Of a stretch of DNA of 64,000 nt, positions 58,173-64,000 are shown piece by piece. Source of the DNA: Argentina anserina. Taxonomy: Eukaryota; Streptophyta; Magnoliopsida; Rosales; Rosaceae. The translations under genes and the position numbers were made by a program. The first letter of the stretch is position 1. Each line of letters begins with the position of its first letter. Under the pieces are notes generated by a model, which was not told the DNA's origin, searched no databases, and saw only the letters and a program-made list of their open reading frames with translations. Where the stretch lies: assembly GCF_933775445.1 (NCBI RefSeq), contig NC_065876.1:2356001-2420000 (forward strand), given 5' to 3'.

Positions 58173-60320
58173 ATGGACTTGTGGAACAAAGCCCGAGGCG
58201 TCGCCGAGGAGGCCGCGAAGCGGTCGCATGATCTCTCATTCGGCGGCGCGTGGAGACTCTCCGACATCGCCGCCGAGGCCTCCAAGCGAGCCGATCACAT
58301 CAAGCAATTGGCCGCCGACGCCTTTGCTCCGTCGCTAGCGCAACCACCTGCGGCGGAGAGTCAACAAGAAGAAGAGAAGGATCTGGAAGCGTTTGGGATC
58401 ACCGAGGAGTTGAGAGACTTCGCTAACGGAATCACTCCGGTCACCTTCAAAGATTTTCCAATTCCAGGTAAATTTACTCTGCTTCATTAAGAATAGGAGC
58501 GAAGGAATTTTTGATTTCTGTGTTGCTTAAGTTTGCAGAATTGTTTGTTACTGTTCGCGTTGAACTGTTCGAATTTGCTGAAGTTTTACTTTGTTATTTT
58601 TCACTGTCGAATTAGGAGTAATAAAGTGGTAGATTAAGTTCATCTTTGTGGTGATAGCTTACACTTTGCTTGTGGCTTACTCTTCATGTTTAAAAGGTGA
58701 AAATGATTGTGATGATTTGCGAAAAGAAAACTATATGTGTATTGCTTTCAAATTGCTTTGGAATATCCAAAGCCCGTTCCTTGTGGTCTTTCATGTGCTG
58801 ATACTTGTACTCAAAGATGCGGATTGTGTTTCTCATTGTGTAGATGATACAAAATTCTCTGAGGTTCCAACAGTCACGAATGTTAGGCAGGATCTTACGG
58901 AGTGGCAAACAAAGCATGCCAGTCTTGTTCTTTCGACTGTCAAGGTAGCTTCATTTTTGTTACAAAGAATCACAGTGATCGAAACTTCGAAGGGACTAAA
59001 AACAAAGAAAGGGTTTAAGAATTGGATGCAACGATATCAAACCAGGTGATGTATGTATGCAATTAATTCACTTCATTGTCTTTTAATGAATCCTCTCTTT
59101 GCAGGAAATTTCAAAATTAAGGTATGAATTGTGTCCGCGCATTATGACAGAAAGGAAATTTTGGAGGATATATTTCATACTAGTTAACAATCATGTGGCA
59201 CCGTGAGTAACCTTGTCTTGGCGTAAAACCTTGTATTCATTGCATTTCCGTCTGTAACAGTTGCACTACTGCGCTTCTTAGGTTTTTGTTCTCTATTGAT
59301 TTCAGAGAAGTGATAAACTGACCTATCTTATGCTTCCTTTGTAGCTATGAGAAGCGGTACCTGGACAATGTTAAGCTAATGTCAACCGAACAGTTTTCAG
59401 ATGACAGTGTAAAGGAACCTACTAAAGTTGAAATAACTTCTAAAGCAGAGGATCAGGAAGAAAAACATCACTCTAAAACATCAACCTCAGCAACTACAGA
59501 GCAAGAGTTGGATGCATTTCTTCTAGGAGATAGTGATAATGATTCAGGTAACTTATATCATTTTCCCCTTTATTTATTACCATTTGTGGTCATTCGCTCA
59601 AGTTCTATGACCAAAGCAACTAGCTTAATTTGCAGTGTACTTGTAATTGATCCCTATGCCTATGTACTACTGCATCTGCAATATGGTTTTGCGTGACTTT
59701 GGTTTGGTATTTATTTAATGTCTCTGAACCTTATACGCACTCATGACTCATATTCTATCTGGTGTCTATCAGATAATGGTGATGGGAACTTTGATGATCA
59801 TTTATATAAATTAGTGGACGGATTGGTAAGCTCCCATTTCCCTTCTTTTTGGATTTGTTCGTAAATGATCAGTGCCAATTAATTGCTAATTTAGCGTTGT
59901 ATTTGAATTTTCCAATAACTGTACATTGTGCCTCTGATGTCATGTAGTTACTTAAGTCAGCTCCCCATTATTTGGATAAAAGTTATCTTTCTGGTTCTTA
60001 AGATACTGCTAAATGAGATTTTTTTTCCACTTTCAGCAAAAGTAACAGAGGTTACTTGTACAAACTGACGTTCTAGCTATCTCATTAAGTTTTTGAAATA
60101 AGACATACAGGATGCATCCTGATATTATGCAAGAGAACGGTTAAGGTTGCCATGCATATATCTGTACGGCAATCATAGGTGTTCGAATACATTCTTCACC
60201 ACCCTGATATGGCAATTCATAGTTATTGTTTGGATCTTTACATCTATCTTTCATTCAGTTTTAATGCCACATCTTTCAAACTTTCTGAAATTACAGGATG
60301 AAGAGATTGACAAATTGTAG
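58173..60320 (+). CDS. BSD-domain protein, six exons
   Basis: Exons are 58173-58467, 58844-58944, 59105-59202, 59345-59547, 59773-59825 and 60297-60320, all in phase, giving 257 residues. The N-terminal part is Ala-rich and helical (ASKRADHIKQLAADAF). The BSD domain covers about residues 105-180: FSEVPTVTNVRQDLTEWQ, then YELCPRIMTERKFWRIYFILVN and the invariant-type HVAPYEKRYL, with the Phe-Trp pair that gives the domain its core. The C-terminal third is acidic and Ser-rich (TTEQELDAFLLGDSDND) and closes with DEEIDKL. BSD domains occur in TFIIH p62 and in synapse-associated proteins; plant single-BSD proteins of this size have no settled function. The last exon is only 24 bases, but its phase and splice sites fit. 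Confidence 0.88.
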
Positions 60321-62298
60321 AGAAATGGAGGGCTCTTTCAAAATCTGTTGTCAGCTTGATCCAACAGCGGACTTGATTCAACAGCAGGTGTTACTAGCTG
60401 GATTTTTAGGCCTATATATTCAAGAAAATGGAATAAAGGTCATCATACGTACCCCCCCCCCCCCCAATGTTTTTTCCTTTTTCCTTATTCAGTTTGTGTA
60501 TATATTACGATCTGGTGTAAATATTCAATCAGAAAGTAGGAAGACATGCGTTCTCTGGTTAGAACTGAATGCTGCCGACATTTAATAGAGCTAGTTTTCC
60601 TTTGCAAGGTAACTCGATGACACATGTTTGTTAATATTGCTATATCCGATCCTTTTTCTAAGAACCTTGTTAAACAAAACGCAGATTAGCAACTGTAGTG
60701 CGTGATTGTAGTCGACAGCACCTAATTTTCCAGTTATCTTCGAATATACAAGTTACATTTCCTGGGAAGGTTCTTTGGAACTTAATTGGGAGATAGCTTT
60801 ACAGGTGCTTGCTTACCAATTAATTCAATTTGTTTCCGAGGGGACTAGATCCTTATGACCCGAGATTCGCTGAATGTCTCAGTTATTTGTAAGATAGATA
60901 TTTCTTTCCGACTTGTTGAAGGGTTGTTGGATCTGACAACAATTCACAAACACACGTCGTGTGTTTGTGTTGGGCCATTTTTTCCTCCCTCGTGTTAGTT
61001 TCAGGTTGCCGATCTAGTTAGAATGCTTTGGTTTATGTCTTTACTATCACCCCAAGTGAAGTTGGAAGTAAATTTACCTATGACGTTACTTCTGTTGAAA
61101 TTGAACATTTCTGTTTGGTCGCTAGTCATTTTGGAAAGTTATGTAATGTACTATCGTGTATAACAACAATTGAGATAGTACTATCAATTACCGTAGTCCA
61201 TTCCAGTACCATGTTTTCGATACTCTTCGCATGGAGATACGGACCTTTAATTAGCAGAGGGTCGAGAAACTTGACGCCCTTAGCCTTGATCAGTCTAGTA
61301 GGGCTTTCTCTTCGCGCTATCACACATATGAAAAAAAATGGGACAGATTGGATTCGATGTTTACATTTCAATTGTTCTTGATGTGCTTTTGCTACCAGAT
61401 GACAAAGAGCAATCAACCACTGAATATGGGGAACGGATTGAATGCACCTTCAGTTTTTTAGGTATTTGGACACCGACCTTTGTACACATGACACGTGGTT
61501 TTCCACTTTGTTTTATGAACTATTAAATAAAAGAACACTTAAATCATTCATTTAATTTTCCCCTTTTACCATGCGATCTCCTTTTATGTCTTCCATTGAT
61601 GATGATTGAAACAACGCTGTGTTAAATCAATGCCCCACCAAATTTCAATTTTCCGGCAAATGAAAAGGGTTGAAGGTAAGGTCAAAAAATTCATATGATT
61701 TCAAACCTTTTTTTTCGGTTTGTGCAAACTTCTTTTTTAGCCTAGGTTTTCGATATAGATAGTGCATAACTACATCAATATGATTGCATTTTAAAGGTCA
61801 TGCCTTGTGACAAAATGTAAATGGGTCATCGGGGTTCTGCATGAACCCATACCCCGCAACCATCACCGAACTTAGGTTCCACTTTCAGGCTGATTCCACT
61901 TTTTGCATATGCCACAAACATGTTTTGATTTAGTAAACTTAGGGATTTGGCCTCCAGAATGAACCTTCAATGTCTTTGGAATTTTTAGTTCCAAGCCTCA
62001 GCATTCCAGATCATGTTTGGAACCTATGACCTCTTGAAATTTTCTCGATAGACTTTCATTTGAGTTTAATTACTTAAAATAAGAGGAGAGATGGAAAAGG
62101 CCAAGAGGGTAAGAATGGAAAAGAAAATAACGCATTTATTTAATGTTAAACATAGACGCCACATGTCAAGTAGACAATACACTTTGCGATGGTGTCCATG
62201 CTCCGGTGGAGCACGGAATAAGCTCCCCTGAATATGAGGCTAACAACAATTATGAGATTAAAGAGTACGTACGTATATATCAGCCGGTAAAAATAGGT
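60321..62298. other. Spacer downstream of the BSD gene
   Basis: 3' UTR and non-coding DNA. Open frames at 61028-61381 (plus) and 61126-61416 (minus) lack an ATG start and resemble no family I know. 62143-62300 is open from an ATG (begins MLNIDATCQVDN) and runs into the Mutator-like element; it is not called as a gene. Confidence 0.4.
60452..60465. repeat. Poly-C run
   Basis: Fourteen C in a row. This is rare in plant DNA, and the length is prone to sequencing error. Confidence 0.8.
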
Positions 62299-62307
62299 TT
62301 ACATACA

Positions 62308-63272
62308 GGAAACAGATTGTATGCACCACGAACCTTCCACACCGGCGAATATTTTAATAGTCAGAAACAATCTGAGCCCTCTATTTTGTGGGATCCATTA
62401 GTTTTATAATCAAAACGTCCCTAAGTTTTTACTCTCCATTAACGGTGTCGAAGTGTATTGCTTTCTCGACCCGCGAGCTTATGTGGTTGCCCAACCATAT
62501 CTCCGCCTTGAGACAGTGTCGGCGTCGTAAAGTTTTCTTCGATCAGTTCGAGGTGCATGTTCATTCGTCGGAGGAGGGAAGGGAACAAAATTTTAAAAAC
62601 TAAGGCAGCACTGGCTTATTTATATCCAGTTCACAATTGGATTGTCATCAGGCTCCCGAAGAGCCACTGTTCTGATGCTATTTGGTTCATTTTCAACTTT
62701 AGTCCCAAGGCTAGAAAGTGTATTGGATTCCTCGTGATTCAATATGCCTACCCTGCTACTCTGCTAGAGTATGATCGAAACCAAGGCAAGATGGCTCATT
62801 GATGGTCTTCCTTGGTCTTGGACTATGTTTACTGCGTTCGTAGTACGTGAAAAAGTTGATTATAGAGGGAGAGAGCTTGAAGATGAACGTGAGTAGTTTG
62901 TGGTCACTGGTCAACTAGGTTTGTTTCTGGGTAATCCTCCGTAGACATGGATACCCAACCAAAAGGAGATAAATTTTTTCAAATCCCTTAGATCGACTCT
63001 TCCGTCATGTTCCTCACGGTCGGCAACATGAATACCAGATTTATAATTTGCTCCATCGTCGCAGCCGTGGCCGTGTTGCTCGAAGGTGTTGGCTCTGGCA
63101 CCGGCCTTGCGGAGGCGTTCTTTCTTACCTTATCGGAGTTGCAGAAATGACGCCGCCGTCGCACTGTCGCTCTTAATTACCACATATCAGCTAACCTCCG
63201 TTTTGATCTAACGGTGCACGTGAGCACGTGCTGATGGTGGTAGTACTCTAACGGTGCGCTGAATAGACTCCC
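62308..63272 (+). mobile_element. Mutator-like (9-bp TSD) element, copy 2, carrying the same short ORF
   Basis: A 965-bp segment flanked by perfect 9-bp repeats TTACATACA (62299-62307 and 63273-63281). It starts GGAAACAG and ends GACTCCC, and is closely similar to copy 1 at 18338-19324 over its whole length, with a few small indels. The 47-residue frame at 63007-63150 is kept without indels (MFLTVGNMNTRF...LTLSELQK; changes N/S, V/I, V/I, A/T). The possible 103-base intron (62889-62991) has the same length and GT..AG ends as in copy 1. The upstream mini-exon is shorter (MN in place of MKKMN). Confidence 0.7.
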
Positions 63273-63281
63273 TTACATACA

Positions 63282-64000
63282 TCGAACTTTGTGTTCATAA
63301 CTTCATATATAGCGTCGAGTCGTGGAAGACAAGTGAAGCTTCTAAGCATGCTGGTTCATAAATTAGATAATAATACAGTATGTCATGTCAGAGAAAGCAA
63401 AGGACAATAATAATTCAGAACAAACTAGAACGTTGAGATCCACAGTGAATAATATATTAGGATTCGATCCCCACTAGTTAGATCACGTATTTGGTCATTC
63501 AAACCGGCCGTGCAATCAAACACATGTTGTAAACCCTTTGGTGTAGTACAATTTGACGATCATCATCGAGTAGCAGCATATCTCGTTGAGAATACACTTG
63601 AGCAGGGTGGTCGGACATTGTAATAATCGGTTAAACGTCCGAGCCTACTGTAGATGAATAAGAGGCTTAACTGCCTACTAGGTCCATACGCATGACTAGT
63701 TCTTTCCAAGCGTGACATGAAAACTGTACCTCACCCACTTATTCACCCTAAGAGCTACTCAACAATTAAGTAACTCGCAGCTAATTAACCAAAAGCTAGC
63801 CATTGTATTAACATAAAGACATTTCTTATGTACCCATAGATGCTATATTGGATTTGAGTCAGATTTTCGGATCAGTCTATATTGACTGACAGCCTCCATT
63901 AATACAGCTTCGAAAAGTAAAGAGAAACCCATATATAACTAGCTAGGCTGCACCATGCTTAATTATCTCCGGTAATTAGCAAAGGTCGACTGATTTAGAG
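63282..64000. other. Spacer at window end
   Basis: AT-rich sequence without a supported gene, RNA or element. Confidence 0.5.

Noticed and set aside
61028..61381. 117-codon plus-strand frame and overlapping minus-strand frame (61126-61416)
   Set aside because: Neither starts with ATG and neither resembles a family known to me; two overlapping frames point to chance. An organellar DNA insert was considered but not supported.
62143..62409. 88-codon ATG frame crossing into the Mutator-like element
   Set aside because: The frame crosses the 9-bp target duplication at 62299-62307, so it is a chance fusion of host and element DNA.

Overview
The window is nuclear DNA from a dicot plant. Its genes have introns with GT..AG borders, there is a eukaryotic tRNA-Ile, and the encoded proteins are plant families: a FRUITFULL-type MADS protein, a GAUT, a DOF factor, BASL and MPB2C. 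The overall look recalls Rosaceae, but nothing in the sequence proves the species.\n\nLayout. 1-382 is the 3' end of a FUL/AGL8-like MADS gene. 383-5620 is repeat-rich: a foldback MITE, a solo Ty3-type LTR, a rearranged MITE cluster and a Mutator-like element. 5.7-14.8 kb holds a universal stress protein gene, an ER-ANT1 adenine nucleotide carrier (minus strand) and GAUT11. 15.3-17.9 kb holds two tandem sulfotransferase genes (minus strand), one intact and one broken. An element of about 1 kb with a 9-bp target duplication follows at 18.3-19.3 kb; a second copy lies at 62.3-63.3 kb. 20.0-21.9 kb holds a plant asparaginase (minus strand) and a tRNA-Ile(AAU) gene.\n\n22.3-33.0 kb is a complete, apparently young Ty3/gypsy chromovirus (Tekay-like) with two LTRs of about 3 kb, one open gag-pol frame, PBS, PPT and a 5-bp target duplication. 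It sits exactly on the stop codon of a HRQ1-type helicase gene (32967-38595, minus strand). That gene is a pseudogene: its central exons are gone, a copia-type LTR plus PBS lies at the deletion junction, and the remaining exons carry nonsense and frameshift changes.\n\n39.3-47.4 kb holds BASL, MPB2C (minus strand) and a gar2-related gene. BASL and the gar2-related protein share a C-terminal module. 47.4-64 kb is gene-poor, with a complete TRIM element, an OBP4/DOF5.4-like transcription factor (minus strand), a very short LINE-type tail insertion, a BSD-domain gene and the second Mutator-like copy.\n\nThe genes are ordinary independent plant genes, not a pathway cluster. Their order is informative. 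From memory, FUL, BASL and OBP4 lie together in one Arabidopsis chromosome 5 segment, and asparaginase A1, the HRQ1-like helicase and MPB2C lie side by side in another. Here the two sets are interleaved, as expected for an ancestral block later thinned out after genome duplication. The most unusual objects are the retrotransposon on the helicase stop codon, the copia-associated deletion in that gene, and the paired Mutator-like elements carrying a conserved short spliceable reading frame. I found no clearly new multi-gene system.
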